A DNA stretch of 64,000 bases from Anaerostipes hadrus ATCC 29173 = JCM 17467 (GTDB taxonomy: Bacteria; Bacillota; Clostridia; Lachnospirales; Lachnospiraceae). Where the stretch lies: contig NZ_AP028031.1 of the NCBI RefSeq assembly GCF_030296915.1, positions 511,001 to 575,000 on the forward strand, in the 5' to 3' direction. A program made the position numbers and the translations under genes. Positions within the stretch are counted from its first letter, which is position 1. The number at the start of each line of letters is the position of its first letter. Positions 26,114-35,429 of this stretch are shown one piece after another. The notes beneath the pieces are model-generated. The model searched no databases. It was not told where the DNA came from and was given only the letters and a program-made list of their open reading frames with translations.

Positions 26114-27568
26114 TTATTTTTTGTGATTTGCATCAAGCAATTCATTCTTTAATTTGTAAAGAGGCATGGAAAGATCGACATAGACTTCCTGTGGATTCAC
26201 AAGACGTCTGCTCTCATCCCATAATGTGTTTAGTTCATCCTTACAATAGGAACGGATGTCCATAACAGAAGGACTCTTGTAAACACATTGACCTTTGATA
26301 AAGATTGGAACTAAAAGTTCACGCATTGTATAAGTACCACCAGCAAGTGTAGACTTCTTCCAAGTAGCCTGAGGATCAAAGATTGTCAGATCGTCAGATT
26401 CATCATAATGTTCCCCGACAAGACAGATCAGATCACCACGGATCTTTCCATCTTCCTTTCCGTAGATACGATAAATCGTTTTATTTCCAGGATTTGTGAT
26501 CTTTGCAGGATTCTCAGAAATCTTGATCTTAGCAGTAAATTCATCAGCACCTTTTGGTTTAGAGGCAGCAAGTTTATAGACACCTCCAAATGCAGGACAA
26601 TCTGCAGAAGTGATCAGTTTTGTACCAACACCCCATGAAGTGATCGGTGCACCCTGAGATTTTAAGCTTGTGATCAGATTCTCATCAAGGTCTCCAGAAG
26701 CAGCGATCACTGCATCAGGAAAACCTGCTTCATCAAGCATGATACGGGCTTTCTTTGTAAGATAAGCAAGATCCCCACTGTCTAAACGGATTCCATAGTG
26801 CTTTGGCATATGACCTTCTGCTCTTAATTCTTCAAATACACGGATCGCATTTGGAACACCAGAACGAAGAGTGTCATAAGTGTCAACAAGTAAAGTGCAG
26901 GAATCTGGATAAAGATCTGCATAAGCACGGAAAGCATGATATTCGTCATCAAAACTCATGATCCAGCTGTGTGCATGAGTTCCAAGGATCGGAATATCAA
27001 AACATTTACCAGCAAGTACATTCGAAGTACCATCACAACCACCGATCACGGCAGCACGGGCACCATAAGTACCAGCATCAGGTCCCTGAGCACGTCGAAG
27101 TCCGAATTCCATAACACCACTTCCACCAGCAGCATAAACTACACGAGAAGCCTTCGTAGCGATCAGACTTTGATGATTGATGATATTAAGGAGCGCAGTT
27201 TCTACAAGCTGTGCCTCCATGATAGGTGCTTTAACTTTCAGAAGCGGTTCTCTTGGGAATACAACAGTTCCTTCCGCGATCGCATAAATATCTCCTGTAA
27301 AATGATATCCAGCAAGATATTCCAGAAAATCTTCATCAAAAATCCCTTGATTACGAAGATAATCAATATCATCATATGAAAAAGATAAGTTTTTGATATA
27401 ATCAATGACCTGATCGAGTCCGCAAGTGATCGCATAGCCACTTCCAGAAGGATTATCACGGTAAAAAACATCAAAAACTACAGTTTCATCATTCCCTGTT
27501 TTAAAATATCCTTGCATCATGGTTAATTCATAAAGATCTGTGAGCAAGGTAAGATGATTTATATCCAT
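26114..27568 (-). CDS. pncB: Nicotinate phosphoribosyltransferase
   Basis: A 484-residue enzyme that makes nicotinate mononucleotide for NAD salvage. Family features include LTDLYELTMMQGYF at the N-terminus, the FGLRRAQGPDAG stretch with the catalytic region, GTHAHSW (phospho-His candidate) and RLDSGDL. Length fits the long clostridial form. It is the first gene of the minus-strand plsC run and has an AAGGAG site. Confidence 0.95.
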   Translation of the reverse strand: MDINHLTLLTDLYELTMMQGYFKTGNDETVVFDVFYRDNPSGSGYAITCGLDQVIDYIKNLSFSYDDIDYLRNQGIFDEDFLEYLAGYHFTGDIYAIAEGTVVFPREPLLKVKAPIMEAQLVETALLNIINHQSLIATKASRVVYAAGGSGVMEFGLRRAQGPDAGTYGARAAVIGGCDGTSNVLAGKCFDIPILGTHAHSWIMSFDDEYHAFRAYADLYPDSCTLLVDTYDTLRSGVPNAIRVFEELRAEGHMPKHYGIRLDSGDLAYLTKKARIMLDEAGFPDAVIAASGDLDENLITSLKSQGAPITSWGVGTKLITSADCPAFGGVYKLAASKPKGADEFTAKIKISENPAKITNPGNKTIYRIYGKEDGKIRGDLICLVGEHYDESDDLTIFDPQATWKKSTLAGGTYTMRELLVPIFIKGQCVYKSPSVMDIRSYCKDELNTLWDESRRLVNPQEVYVDLSMPLYKLKNELLDANHKK

Positions 27569-27664
27569 TGAATACTCCTTTTCAACATAAAAATAGAAGG
27601 GTCAGGATAAGCTGCCCTATAACAACTTCAGTATAACATAATCTGACAAAAACGAACAGTATTC

Positions 27665-27925
27665 TTATAAAAGTTGTGAAGTGACGATTTCCTTTAATTT
27701 CTCCATTGTTTCATCCTCGTCAGATCCAGAAACGATCAGATTTACTTTATCATTGTAGGAGATACAAGCAGACATTAGATGGATCGCATTGGATACATCG
27801 ATTTCTCCTCCATCATATTCTAGTGTAACACAAGAAGCACTTTTACATGCGATACTTGCAAGAGCAGCTACAGGCTGTGCGTGAAGTCCACGGTCAGATG
27901 TAATTGTAAAATCATATCTTTTCAT
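27665..27925 (-). CDS. HPr-family phosphocarrier protein, atypical
   Basis: An 86-residue HPr domain. The start at 27925 has AAAGGA; a longer frame from 28090 would overlap the divergent spoIID gene and is rejected. The phospho-His is present in GLHAQPV (about residue 15), but the normally invariant Arg of GLHARPA is Gln. The regulatory Ser46 neighbourhood is IDVSNAIHLMSA rather than the usual SIMGVMSL. It may be a second HPr with a special role or with low transfer activity. The PTS operon at 5402 would need a general HPr, which could be encoded elsewhere. Confidence 0.8.
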   Translation of the reverse strand: MKRYDFTITSDRGLHAQPVAALASIACKSASCVTLEYDGGEIDVSNAIHLMSACISYNDKVNLIVSGSDEDETMEKLKEIVTSQLL

Positions 27926-27998
27926 AAAATATAAGAGTCCTTTCATATTTTTTTCTATTGTAACATAAAATAGTAAGACGGACAAAAGGAGGATTGGA

Positions 27999-28931
27999 AT
28001 GAGGTACAAAATGACATATATATTATTTTTATTTTTTTTGTTAACAACGATTCCATATATTATTACGATATATATCAATAAAGAAAACAAGAAAAATATT
28101 TCGTTTGAAAACTATGACAGTGGATATAAAATACAAGACAAGGACCAAGATATTGATTTGGAAAGTTACCTTTTAAAAATCCTCCCAGGACAGATTTCCA
28201 TGGATCAAGAAGAAGAAACAATCAAATGTCAGGCTGTGATCTTAAGGACAGATCTGATCCGGAAAATGGGCAGATCAAAGAAGATAAAGATGGAAAGCAT
28301 ACCATATCAGGTGTACAAAGACGAACAATATAAAAGTAAACTGGGTGATCGTGCCTATGAGATCATGGATCAGAAACGAAAAAAAGCAGTCAAAGAAACA
28401 ATCGGAAAGGTGATCACATACAAAGGAGCATTGATCGAACCATATTTTCATGCAGTGAGTGTGGGGATGACATTAGATGCAAGTGAATGGTTCGGGAAAA
28501 AGATTCCTTATCTAAGACAGAAAGAAAGTTTAAGTGATATTGAATCCAAAGATTATATGTCAATTAAGACAATTTCATATCAAAGGATGCAGATTATACT
28601 AGAAGAACACATGAAAAAGAAAATCACCATACAACAATTACAAAAAAATCTGAGACTTTTAACGGTAACAAAGAATGGATATGTCAAACAGATCAAGGCC
28701 GGATCATATATCATTTCCGGAGAAGATTTTGCAAGATGGCTGCAACTGGCATCCAATAATTTTTATTTTGAACAATATAAAGGAAATTTAAGGATCATCT
28801 GTCTCGGAAAGGGAAATGGATTAGGACTAAGCCAGTATGGTGCAGATCAGATGGCAAAGCAAGGAAAAACCTATCAAAAAATATTAAAATATTACTATCC
28901 AAAAACAATGATTCAAAAACTATATGAATAA
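27999..28931 (+). CDS. spoIID: SpoIID/LytB-domain protein (stage II sporulation protein D)
   Basis: A 310-residue protein with one N-terminal membrane helix and the SpoIID domain: LESYLLKILPGQIS (about residue 50), QAVILRTDL (about 78), and the C-terminal GNGLGLSQYGADQMAKQG (about 270) that contains the family's hallmark. SpoIID is a lytic transglycosylase that digests peptidoglycan during engulfment. It is followed by the SpoIIQ-like gene, which overlaps it by reading frame only if an early start is used. AAAGGAGG precedes the ATG. Confidence 0.87.
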   Translation: MRYKMTYILFLFFLLTTIPYIITIYINKENKKNISFENYDSGYKIQDKDQDIDLESYLLKILPGQISMDQEEETIKCQAVILRTDLIRKMGRSKKIKMESIPYQVYKDEQYKSKLGDRAYEIMDQKRKKAVKETIGKVITYKGALIEPYFHAVSVGMTLDASEWFGKKIPYLRQKESLSDIESKDYMSIKTISYQRMQIILEEHMKKKITIQQLQKNLRLLTVTKNGYVKQIKAGSYIISGEDFARWLQLASNNFYFEQYKGNLRIICLGKGNGLGLSQYGADQMAKQGKTYQKILKYYYPKTMIQKLYE

Positions 28932-28971
28932 ACAGATGGAAATGGGCAAAACTATGTTTGAGGTGATGAAA

Positions 28972-29658
28972 ATGAGAAAAAATAACAAACAAAACCCATT
29001 TCCGCTGCGCAAATACTATGGGGCAATGATCATAGGATTCGTATTCTTTCTTGGAATCATGGCGTACTACAGTGCTACATTCCGCCAGAGGAGAGATCAG
29101 GCAAAACAGGAAGTCAGCCTGGAAGAAGAATCGATTGGAGCTAATAACAGCGCAACACAGGAAAAAACAAAAACAACAACGCAAGACAAGAAAGAAACAG
29201 AGACAACGGCACAAATGAAACGTACCATGAGTGAAAGTGTTACGTATAATGGTACATCCAAACTGACATGGCCGATCAAAGGCAATATCATTCTTCCATA
29301 CAGTGTAAATTCAACCATCTATTTTGAATCTCTTGACCAGTACCGTATCAACAAAGGAATCCTGATCGAAGCAAAAGAAGGAGACGAAGTGAAGGCAGTA
29401 CGTAAGGCAAAGGTAAGAGAAATTAAAAAATCAGCAGAATATGGACAAACGGTATTGATGGATCTTGGAAATGAATATACCGTATTATACGGACAGCTTA
29501 AAGATATCAGAGTAAAAGAAGGAACAATGGTCAATGCAGGAGAAGTTATTGCAAAAGTCGCAGAGCCGACAAGTTATTACACATTAGAAGGAACGAATCT
29601 CTATTTTCAGATGGAAAAAGATAAAAAAAGTGTAGACCCTTTAAAATATCTGGAATAA
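28972..29658 (+). CDS. M23/LytM-domain protein, SpoIIQ-like, catalytic residues missing
   Basis: A 228-residue protein with one N-terminal membrane helix (about 15-37), a Glu/Thr/Lys-rich linker and a C-terminal LytM domain. The start ATG 28972 has GAGGTGA at good spacing; the frame opens at 28924. The zinc ligands of active LytM (H-x3-D and HxH) are replaced: the first site reads INKGILIEA and the last VLYGQLKD. B. subtilis SpoIIQ is likewise degenerate and forms the channel with SpoIIIAH. Position behind spoIID supports this role. Confidence 0.78.
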   Translation: MRKNNKQNPFPLRKYYGAMIIGFVFFLGIMAYYSATFRQRRDQAKQEVSLEEESIGANNSATQEKTKTTTQDKKETETTAQMKRTMSESVTYNGTSKLTWPIKGNIILPYSVNSTIYFESLDQYRINKGILIEAKEGDEVKAVRKAKVREIKKSAEYGQTVLMDLGNEYTVLYGQLKDIRVKEGTMVNAGEVIAKVAEPTSYYTLEGTNLYFQMEKDKKSVDPLKYLE

Positions 29659-29705
29659 AATAAAGTGAGAAAATAACAGCCATAACATATCTGGTTGATG
29701 TAGAG

Positions 29706-29740
29706 GAAAGGCGGTCAGAGAACATCTGACAGCCTTTCTT
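29706..29740 (+). terminator. Intrinsic terminator after the SpoIIQ-like gene
   Basis: GAAAGGC-GGTCAGA pairs with TCTGAC-AGCCTTTC; the tail (TTCTTC) is weakly T-rich. Confidence 0.7.
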
Positions 29741-29797
29741 CAAAGAAAATGAAGATCAGGGCTGGATCAATATACAGATAGACAGAGGATAAGACAG

Positions 29798-30073
29798 ATG
29801 AAGAATGTAACGTACATATTAAAATGCAGTGATAACAGTTTATACACAGGATGGACTAACGATATCAAACATCGCCTGAAGATGCATAATGAAGGAAAAG
29901 GTGCAAAATATACAAGAGGACGAGGACCAGTAGAACTTGTGTATCTTGAAGAATTTGATACAAAGCAGGAAGCAATGAGTAAAGAAGCAAAGATTAAACG
30001 TCTTACCAGAAAGGAAAAACTCCTGTTAATAGAAAACTACCAACAGGAGCAAAAATTAAATCTGGAACATTAA
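29798..30073 (+). CDS. GIY-YIG nuclease-domain protein (YhbQ/UPF0213 type)
   Basis: A 91-residue single GIY-YIG domain: YILKCSDNSLYTGWTND (residues 6-22) gives the two signature tyrosines with GW for IG, followed by the catalytic-type Arg in HRLKMHNEG and a Glu in KEAKIKRL. These stand-alone proteins are widespread and may act on damaged or branched DNA. Its last 18 bp overlap the end of the convergent hemolysin III gene. Confidence 0.88.
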   Translation: MKNVTYILKCSDNSLYTGWTNDIKHRLKMHNEGKGAKYTRGRGPVELVYLEEFDTKQEAMSKEAKIKRLTRKEKLLLIENYQQEQKLNLEH

Positions 30074-30700
30074 GATCATATGGCATAAACTTCCACCCAT
30101 AACAAACAGATGAAAGATCTCATGCAGACCAAAATTCTTCCAGTGATTTTCGAACCAAGGAATCTTTAGTGCATAGATCACACCACCAACTGTATAAATG
30201 ATACCGCCAGCAAGCAGCCATCCAAAAGATGTCTTGGATAAACTATGGATGATCGGTGCGATCGCAACGATACAAAGCCATCCCATTGCGATATACATGA
30301 CAGAAGATACCCACTTCGGACAAGTTACCCAGAACATCTTAAATACGATACCAAGGATCGCTATGATCCAGATTACGGATAAAAGTCCATATCCAAGCGT
30401 GCTGCCAAGAACGATCGTACAGATCGGTGTGTAAGAACCAGCGATCAGAACAAAGATCATTGCATGGTCAAGTTTCTTTAACTTCTTATTGATCGTTGGT
30501 GAAATATTAAAAGAGTGATAAGCAGTACTTGCACCATAAAGACCAATCATACTTATAGTAAATATGATCAAAGAGATAATGCGTACATAATCACCGCTTA
30601 AAAAGCTCTTGATGATCAATGGAATGGAAACGATCGCGGCCAGGATCATTCCGATCAAATGGGTAATTGCACTTCCTGGATCTTTTAATTTATGTTTCAT
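30056..30700 (-). CDS. Hemolysin III / PAQR family membrane protein
   Basis: A 214-residue, seven-helix membrane protein. The start at 30700 has GGAGG on the minus strand; the frame is open to 30760. Motifs are ITHLIGM near the N-terminus, STAYHSF (about 68) and HEIFHLFVMGGSLCHM near the C-terminus, with the His residues that bind zinc in PAQR proteins. Function in bacteria is unclear; the YqfA/Hly-III name is historical. Confidence 0.88.
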   Translation of the reverse strand: MKHKLKDPGSAITHLIGMILAAIVSIPLIIKSFLSGDYVRIISLIIFTISMIGLYGASTAYHSFNISPTINKKLKKLDHAMIFVLIAGSYTPICTIVLGSTLGYGLLSVIWIIAILGIVFKMFWVTCPKWVSSVMYIAMGWLCIVAIAPIIHSLSKTSFGWLLAGGIIYTVGGVIYALKIPWFENHWKNFGLHEIFHLFVMGGSLCHMILMFQI

Positions 30701-30806
30701 GGTAAAACCTCCAATCATTCTAGTGTTATAAAATTCAATACATAGTATTAAAAACCACATCTAACTTTCTTACATACTACAACTATTCAAAGGATATTGC
30801 AAGGGG

Positions 30807-30835
30807 TTTTCAAAAAAAAGTGAATCTGGTATAAT
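30807..30835 (+). promoter_or_regulatory. Promoter of the GntR regulator gene
   Basis: TTTTCA at 30807-30812, a 17-bp spacer and TATAAT at 30830-30835, with a TGG extended -10. Confidence 0.6.
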
Positions 30836-30888
30836 GTTACCTATTATGTGATTAAGAAAAAAAGTAATAGACAGAATGGAATGTTAAT

Positions 30889-31578
30889 ATGGAAAAAACA
30901 AAGAAAGCCTATGAGATTGTCATAGATAGTATCAAAGAGCAGATCATGAATCAGGAACTTGTTCTTGGACAAGGACTTCCACCAGAGAGAGAGATCTCAG
31001 AGAAGATTGGAGTCAGCAGGAATTCCGTTCGTGAAGCGTTGAAGATCTTAACTGTCATGGGAGTGGTCTCAAGTAGACAAGGAGCAGGAAATTATATATC
31101 AGGAAATTTTAAGGGATATATGGTAGATGCCCTTTCTATGATGTTTATGCTTGATAAGCTTGATTATGATCAGATCAACCAGATCCGTATCGGACTGGAG
31201 ATGCAGGCATATGCACTTGCAGTGAAGAATGCAGAGACAAAAGACATCATAGAATTACAAGAATATGTGAATGCATTAGATCAGAGTACAGATAACGACG
31301 AGAAGACAATGTATGATAAGAAGATCCATTATGCGATCGCGAAAGCATCAGGCAATGTTCTGATCGTGAATATCTTAGATGCATTATCTGAAGTGATGGA
31401 TATCTTCATTTTTGAAATGCGTCGAGAAATCTTAAGAACTGAGAAGCGAAAAGGAATGTTACAGGAAGCACATAAGCAGATTGTCGAATGTTTATTAAAG
31501 AGAGATGTGGTCAATGGACAGAAAGCATTGATGAAACATTTCGAGATGATTGATAACATTATTCACAAAGAACTTTAA
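30889..31578 (+). CDS. GntR/FadR-family regulator, probable lactate regulator (LldR-like)
   Basis: A 229-residue regulator with an N-terminal GntR winged helix (LPPEREISEKIGVSRNSVREALKIL, broken here only for description: residues about 26-50) and an FCD ligand domain (about 85-215) with metal-binding His/Asp positions. The next operon encodes a lactate dehydrogenase complex and carries two GGT-n3-ACC palindromes, the operator type of PdhR/LldR-like members of this family. It is therefore likely the repressor released by lactate; this is inference. Confidence 0.85.
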   Translation: MEKTKKAYEIVIDSIKEQIMNQELVLGQGLPPEREISEKIGVSRNSVREALKILTVMGVVSSRQGAGNYISGNFKGYMVDALSMMFMLDKLDYDQINQIRIGLEMQAYALAVKNAETKDIIELQEYVNALDQSTDNDEKTMYDKKIHYAIAKASGNVLIVNILDALSEVMDIFIFEMRREILRTEKRKGMLQEAHKQIVECLLKRDVVNGQKALMKHFEMIDNIIHKEL

Positions 31579-31580
31579 GG

Positions 31581-31607
31581 AAAGAGCCATTTTGGCTCTT
31601 CTTTTTT
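31581..31607 (+). terminator. Intrinsic terminator after the regulator gene
   Basis: AAGAGCCA pairs with TGGCTCTT and runs into TCTTTTTT. Confidence 0.85.
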
Positions 31608-31647
31608 ATGCAAGATTAACAAAAAAAAGAAAAATGTCAAATAGTAC

Positions 31648-31676
31648 TTTACAAAAGTAGACAATGTATATATAAT
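31648..31676 (+). promoter_or_regulatory. Promoter of the lactate dehydrogenase operon
   Basis: TTTACA at 31648-31653, exactly 17 bp, then TATAAT at 31671-31676. Operator 1 begins 10 bp downstream, around the expected transcription start. Confidence 0.75.
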
Positions 31677-31686
31677 AAAAACATAA

Positions 31687-31701
31687 ATTGGTAGTACCAA
31701 T
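31687..31701. promoter_or_regulatory. GntR operator 1
   Basis: ATTGGTAGTACCAAT, a perfect palindrome around a central base. It overlaps the early transcribed region, so binding there should block RNA polymerase. Confidence 0.75.
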
Positions 31702-31759
31702 AAGACAAAAACAGATAAAAACAATGGATGCGGAAAACATCCAAATTTTTTTCAAACAA

Positions 31760-31776
31760 AATTGGTAGTACCAATT
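31760..31776. promoter_or_regulatory. GntR operator 2
   Basis: AATTGGTAGTACCAATT, identical in its core to operator 1. The centres are 74 bp apart, close to seven helical turns, which would place both on the same face of DNA and permit looping. Confidence 0.75.
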
Positions 31777-31834
31777 CAGAGCGGAAGAGCTTAAGATAAA
31801 GGATAGAAAGTCTTAGGAATGAGGAGGAATAGCA

Positions 31835-32623
31835 ATGGACATTTTAGTATGTATCAAACAGGTACCGGCATCTAATAAAGTGGAAGTTGATCCAGTAACC
31901 GGTGTGCTGTTAAGAAACGGAGCCGATTCAAAGATGAATCCATATGATCTGTATGCGTTAGAGACAGCGCTTAAGATCAGAGAAGAAGTAGGTGGAACGA
32001 TCAGTGTCATCAGTATGGGACCACCACAGGCAATGACAGTGATCAGAGAAGCATTTGCCATGGGAGTTGACCGTGGAGCATTATTATCAGACCGAAGATT
32101 TGGTGGAGCCGATGTACTGGCAACAAGTTATACGATCGCACAGGGAATCAAGAAGATGGGAGATTTTGACCTGATCCTATGTGGAAAACAGACAACTGAT
32201 GGTGACACAGCACAGGTTGGTTCCGAAGTATCTGAATGGTTAAATATCCCAAGTGTATCAAATGTAAAGAAGATATCTAAAGTAGAATCCGATGCGATCA
32301 CGATCGAGATGGATCTGCCGGAAGAACTGGAGATTGCTAAAGTCCAGTATCCATGTTTGTTATCCGTAGATAAAGACATTTTCCAGCCAAGACTTCCATC
32401 CTATGTAAAGAAGATGGATACCGCAGACCGTGAAATTGAAGTATATTCCTTAGATGATATGGAAGACAAAGACGAAACACATTATGGATTAAATGGTTCA
32501 CCAACACAGGTAAAACGAATTTTCCCTCCAACAGCGAATGACCATCATGAAGTATGGGACGGAGACGGAAGTGAAGTCGCAGACAAATTATTCCATATGA
32601 TCACAGATATGAAATTTATCTAA
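31835..32623 (+). CDS. lctB: EtfB subunit of electron-confurcating lactate dehydrogenase
   Basis: A 262-residue EtfB-type protein. MDILVCIKQVPASNKVEVDP is typical of the N-terminus; CGKQTTDGDTAQVG (about residue 110) binds the nucleotide and DLPEELEIAKVQYPCLL the EtfA partner. In Acetobacterium woodii, LctBCD oxidises lactate with NAD by also consuming reduced ferredoxin. The same gene order (EtfB, EtfA with iron-sulfur domain, FAD-dehydrogenase) is seen here. The first gene of the operon, with GAGGAGG before the ATG. Confidence 0.88.
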   Translation: MDILVCIKQVPASNKVEVDPVTGVLLRNGADSKMNPYDLYALETALKIREEVGGTISVISMGPPQAMTVIREAFAMGVDRGALLSDRRFGGADVLATSYTIAQGIKKMGDFDLILCGKQTTDGDTAQVGSEVSEWLNIPSVSNVKKISKVESDAITIEMDLPEELEIAKVQYPCLLSVDKDIFQPRLPSYVKKMDTADREIEVYSLDDMEDKDETHYGLNGSPTQVKRIFPPTANDHHEVWDGDGSEVADKLFHMITDMKFI

Positions 32624-32632
32624 AAGGGGGAA

Positions 32633-33832
32633 ATGAGAATGCCAAAATTAGTAATACATCAGGAAAAAGTAGAAGATCCACAGGTTCTGGTTGATATTTG
32701 TCCATTCGGTGCGATGGAAGAAAAAGACGGAAAACTTTCTATCAATGCCGCATGTAAGATGTGCAAATTATGTGTGAAGAAAGGACCAGCTGGAGCAGTA
32801 GAATATGTAGAAGATGAGAAAAAAGAAGAAATTGATAAGAGTCAGTGGAACGGAATCGCTGTTTATGTCGATCATGTTGATGGAGAAATTCATCCAGTAA
32901 CATACGAATTGATCGGAAAAGCACGAGAGCTGGCAAGTAAGATCAATCATCCAGTATATGCTTTATTTATGGGAAATAACATTTCAGATAAGGCAGAAGA
33001 ATTATTACACTACGGAGTTGATAAAGTATTTGTTTACGACTTCCCAGAGTTAGCAAGATTCAAAATAGAATCTTATACATCTGTATTTGAAGATTTCATC
33101 AAGAAACATCAGCCATGTGCGATCCTGACAGGAGCAACAACAGTCGGAAGACAGTTGGCACCAAGGGTAGCTGCAAGAATGAAGACAGGATTAACAGCAG
33201 ACTGTACGATTCTTGAGATGGATGAGAATACAGACCTTTCTCAGATCAGACCAGCATTTGGTGGAAACATCATGGCACATATCTTAACACCAAATAACCG
33301 TCCACAGATGGCAACGGTAAGATACAAAGTCATGAATGCACCAGAAAGAACAGAAGAAACACATGGAGAAATCATTTCATGTGCGATCGATAAAGAAAAG
33401 ATCAAAGCACATGTGGATGTATTAGATATTGTAAAGAAAGAGCCAGAGAAGTTTATCGAATCTGCCGATGTTTTAGTCGTTGCAGGACGAGGAATCAAGA
33501 AAGAAGAAGACCTTGCAATGATCAGAGAATTAGCAGAACTGTTAGACGGACAGGTAGCCTGCACAAGACCACTTGCAGAAGCAGGATGGGTAGAAGCAAA
33601 ATGTCAGGTAGGATTAAGTGGAAGAACCGTACGCCCGAAACTGATCATTACCTGTGGTGTATCAGGAGCCATTCAGTTTGTAGCTGGAATGGATCACTCT
33701 GACTGCATCGTATCCATTAATTCCGATGAAAAAGCACCGATCTTTAAGACAGCACATTATTGTCTGGTAGGAGATGTCTACGATATCGTACCAAAACTGA
33801 TCGAGAAGATTAAAGCTGCGAAAGGGGCGTAA
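32633..33832 (+). CDS. lctC: EtfA subunit with N-terminal iron-sulfur domain, lactate dehydrogenase complex
   Basis: A 399-residue EtfA. The first 65 residues form a ferredoxin-like extension: DICPFGAM and [12 protein letters not shown] supply four cysteines for one 4Fe-4S cluster. The rest is EtfA, with the FAD domain motifs VAGRGIK (about 283), [18 protein letters not shown] and [10 protein letters not shown]. The extra cluster marks the form used in LctC and similar confurcating complexes. ATG 32633 and 32639 are both possible; the GGGGG site favours neither clearly. Confidence 0.88.
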   Translation: MRMPKLVIHQEKVEDPQVLVDICPFGAMEEKDGKLSINAACKMCKLCVKKGPAGAVEYVEDEKKEEIDKSQWNGIAVYVDHVDGEIHPVTYELIGKARELASKINHPVYALFMGNNISDKAEELLHYGVDKVFVYDFPELARFKIESYTSVFEDFIKKHQPCAILTGATTVGRQLAPRVAARMKTGLTADCTILEMDENTDLSQIRPAFGGNIMAHILTPNNRPQMATVRYKVMNAPERTEETHGEIISCAIDKEKIKAHVDVLDIVKKEPEKFIESADVLVVAGRGIKKEEDLAMIRELAELLDGQVACTRPLAEAGWVEAKCQVGLSGRTVRPKLIITCGVSGAIQFVAGMDHSDCIVSINSDEKAPIFKTAHYCLVGDVYDIVPKLIEKIKAAKGA

Positions 33833-33837
33833 GAGAT

Positions 33838-35241
33838 ATGAGTTATAAGAAATTTGATCAAGCTGATTTAGAAGTTATCAAAAATATCATAAAAGACGAT
33901 GAAAGAATTTTATATGCAGAAAATATCAACGAAGAATACAGTCATGATGAATTAGGAGGAGCACAAAGCTACCCAGATGTTGTAGTAAAAGCGACTTCTG
34001 CAGAAGAAATCTCTGAGATCATGAAATATGCATATGAAAATAATATTCCGGTCACACCAAGAGGAGCTGGAACCGGTCTGGTAGGATCTTCCGTAGCGAT
34101 CGAACACGGGATCATGATCGATTCAAGCCTCATGAATCATATATTAGAACTTGATGAAGAAAACTTAACGATCACCGTAGAACCAGGAGTTTTATTAATG
34201 GAACTTGCTGCCTACGTGGAAGATCATGATTTCTTCTACCCACCAGATCCAGGAGAGAAATCCGCAACGATCGGTGGAAATATCAGTACAAATGCCGGTG
34301 GTATGCGTGCTGTAAAATATGGCGTGACCAGAGATTATGTCAGAGGTCTTGAAGTTGTCCTTCCAAATGGAAAGATCGTGGAATTTGGAGGAAAGGTTGT
34401 AAAAAACAGTTCCGGATATTCCTTAAAAGACCTGATGATCGGTTCCGAAGGAACCTTAGGCTTTATCACAAAAGCCACATTAAAATTACTCCCTCTGCCT
34501 AAAAAGGCAATTAGTTTACTGATACCATTTAAAACCTTAAAAGAAGCAATTGACACAGTACCTCTCATTATCAAGTCCAAAGCAATCCCAACTGCCATTG
34601 AGTTTATGCAGAGGGAGGTCATCATTGATGCAGAAGAGTACCTAGGTAAAAAATTCCCAGATTCCCAATCCGATGCGTACCTTCTGCTCAAATTTGACGG
34701 CAATTCAACAGAAGAGATTGAAGCAGATTATGATAAAGTTGCAAAACTTTGTTTAGAGGCAGGAGCACTTGACGTACTGATCTCAGATACAGAAGAAAGA
34801 GAAGAATCTATCTGGAAAGCCAGAGGAGCCTTCCTTGAAGCAATCAAAGGATCTACAACTGATATGGATGAAGTAGACATGGTCGTACCAAGAAATAAAG
34901 TCAATGAAATGGTAGAATATCTTCATAACTTACATAATGAAGTAGATATACGTATCAAGAGTTTCGGACATGCTGGAGATGGAAACCTTCATTCTTATAT
35001 CTTAAAAGATGACTTAAGTCAGGAAGAATTTGAAAAACGAATGGCAGAAGCAATGGAGAAGATCTACGAGAAAGCTGCACAGTTAGGTGGAAAAGTATCC
35101 GGAGAACATGGAATCGGATTTGCGAAGAAGCCATATTTGAGAGAATCTCTTGATCTAGAAACAATTGAGTTAATGAGTGGAATTAAGAAAGCATTTGATC
35201 CAAAGAATATCTTGAATCCACATAAAGTATTCCAGAGCTAA
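33838..35241 (+). CDS. lctD: FAD-dependent lactate dehydrogenase subunit (GlcD/LctD family)
   Basis: A 467-residue FAD-linked oxidase. The FAD_binding_4 domain (about 40-180) has [14 protein letters not shown] and [17 protein letters not shown]. The C-terminal domain (about 215-460) has [13 protein letters not shown] and [14 protein letters not shown], with the substrate-site His residues. Homologues are D-lactate dehydrogenases or glycolate oxidases; the two Etf genes point to lactate. It starts 5 bp after lctC. No lactate permease or racemase gene follows; a strong hairpin ends the operon. Confidence 0.9.
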   Translation: MSYKKFDQADLEVIKNIIKDDERILYAENINEEYSHDELGGAQSYPDVVVKATSAEEISEIMKYAYENNIPVTPRGAGTGLVGSSVAIEHGIMIDSSLMNHILELDEENLTITVEPGVLLMELAAYVEDHDFFYPPDPGEKSATIGGNISTNAGGMRAVKYGVTRDYVRGLEVVLPNGKIVEFGGKVVKNSSGYSLKDLMIGSEGTLGFITKATLKLLPLPKKAISLLIPFKTLKEAIDTVPLIIKSKAIPTAIEFMQREVIIDAEEYLGKKFPDSQSDAYLLLKFDGNSTEEIEADYDKVAKLCLEAGALDVLISDTEEREESIWKARGAFLEAIKGSTTDMDEVDMVVPRNKVNEMVEYLHNLHNEVDIRIKSFGHAGDGNLHSYILKDDLSQEEFEKRMAEAMEKIYEKAAQLGGKVSGEHGIGFAKKPYLRESLDLETIELMSGIKKAFDPKNILNPHKVFQS

Positions 35242-35280
35242 AACTGACACTTTGGTTATACTCCCTAAGTTTTAAAAATG

Positions 35281-35320
35281 CACAAAGCAGACAGGAAATC
35301 AAATACCTGTCTGCTTTGTG
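35281..35320. terminator. Hairpin terminator after the lactate operon
   Basis: A perfect 15-bp stem, CACAAAGCAGACAGG with CCTGTCTGCTTTGTG, around a 10-nt loop. The following bases are AT-rich but lack a clean T-run. Confidence 0.75.
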
Positions 35321-35352
35321 TATATAAATTTATACAATTTTCTTCGAAATGG

Positions 35353-35381
35353 TTGACATAATGTATAAAAATATATATACT
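35353..35381 (+). promoter_or_regulatory. Promoter of the PerR-like gene
   Basis: TTGACA at 35353-35358, 17 bp, TATACT at 35376-35381. Near consensus. Confidence 0.8.
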
Positions 35382-35386
35382 AAAAA

Positions 35387-35401
35387 CAGTAACAGTTATT
35401 A
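35387..35401. promoter_or_regulatory. Per-box-like operator at the regulator's own promoter
   Basis: CAGTAACAGTTATTA, a 7-1-7 inverted repeat with 5 of 7 pairs matching, at the expected transcription start. It suggests autoregulation. Confidence 0.45.
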
Positions 35402-35429
35402 TTTGAATTAAAGAGGAAAGGAAGAGGTT

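Noticed and set aside
34489..34617. Inverted repeat CTCCCTCTGC / GCAGAGGGAG within lctD
   Set aside because: Ten bases, about 110 bp apart, inside a conserved coding region; likely chance.
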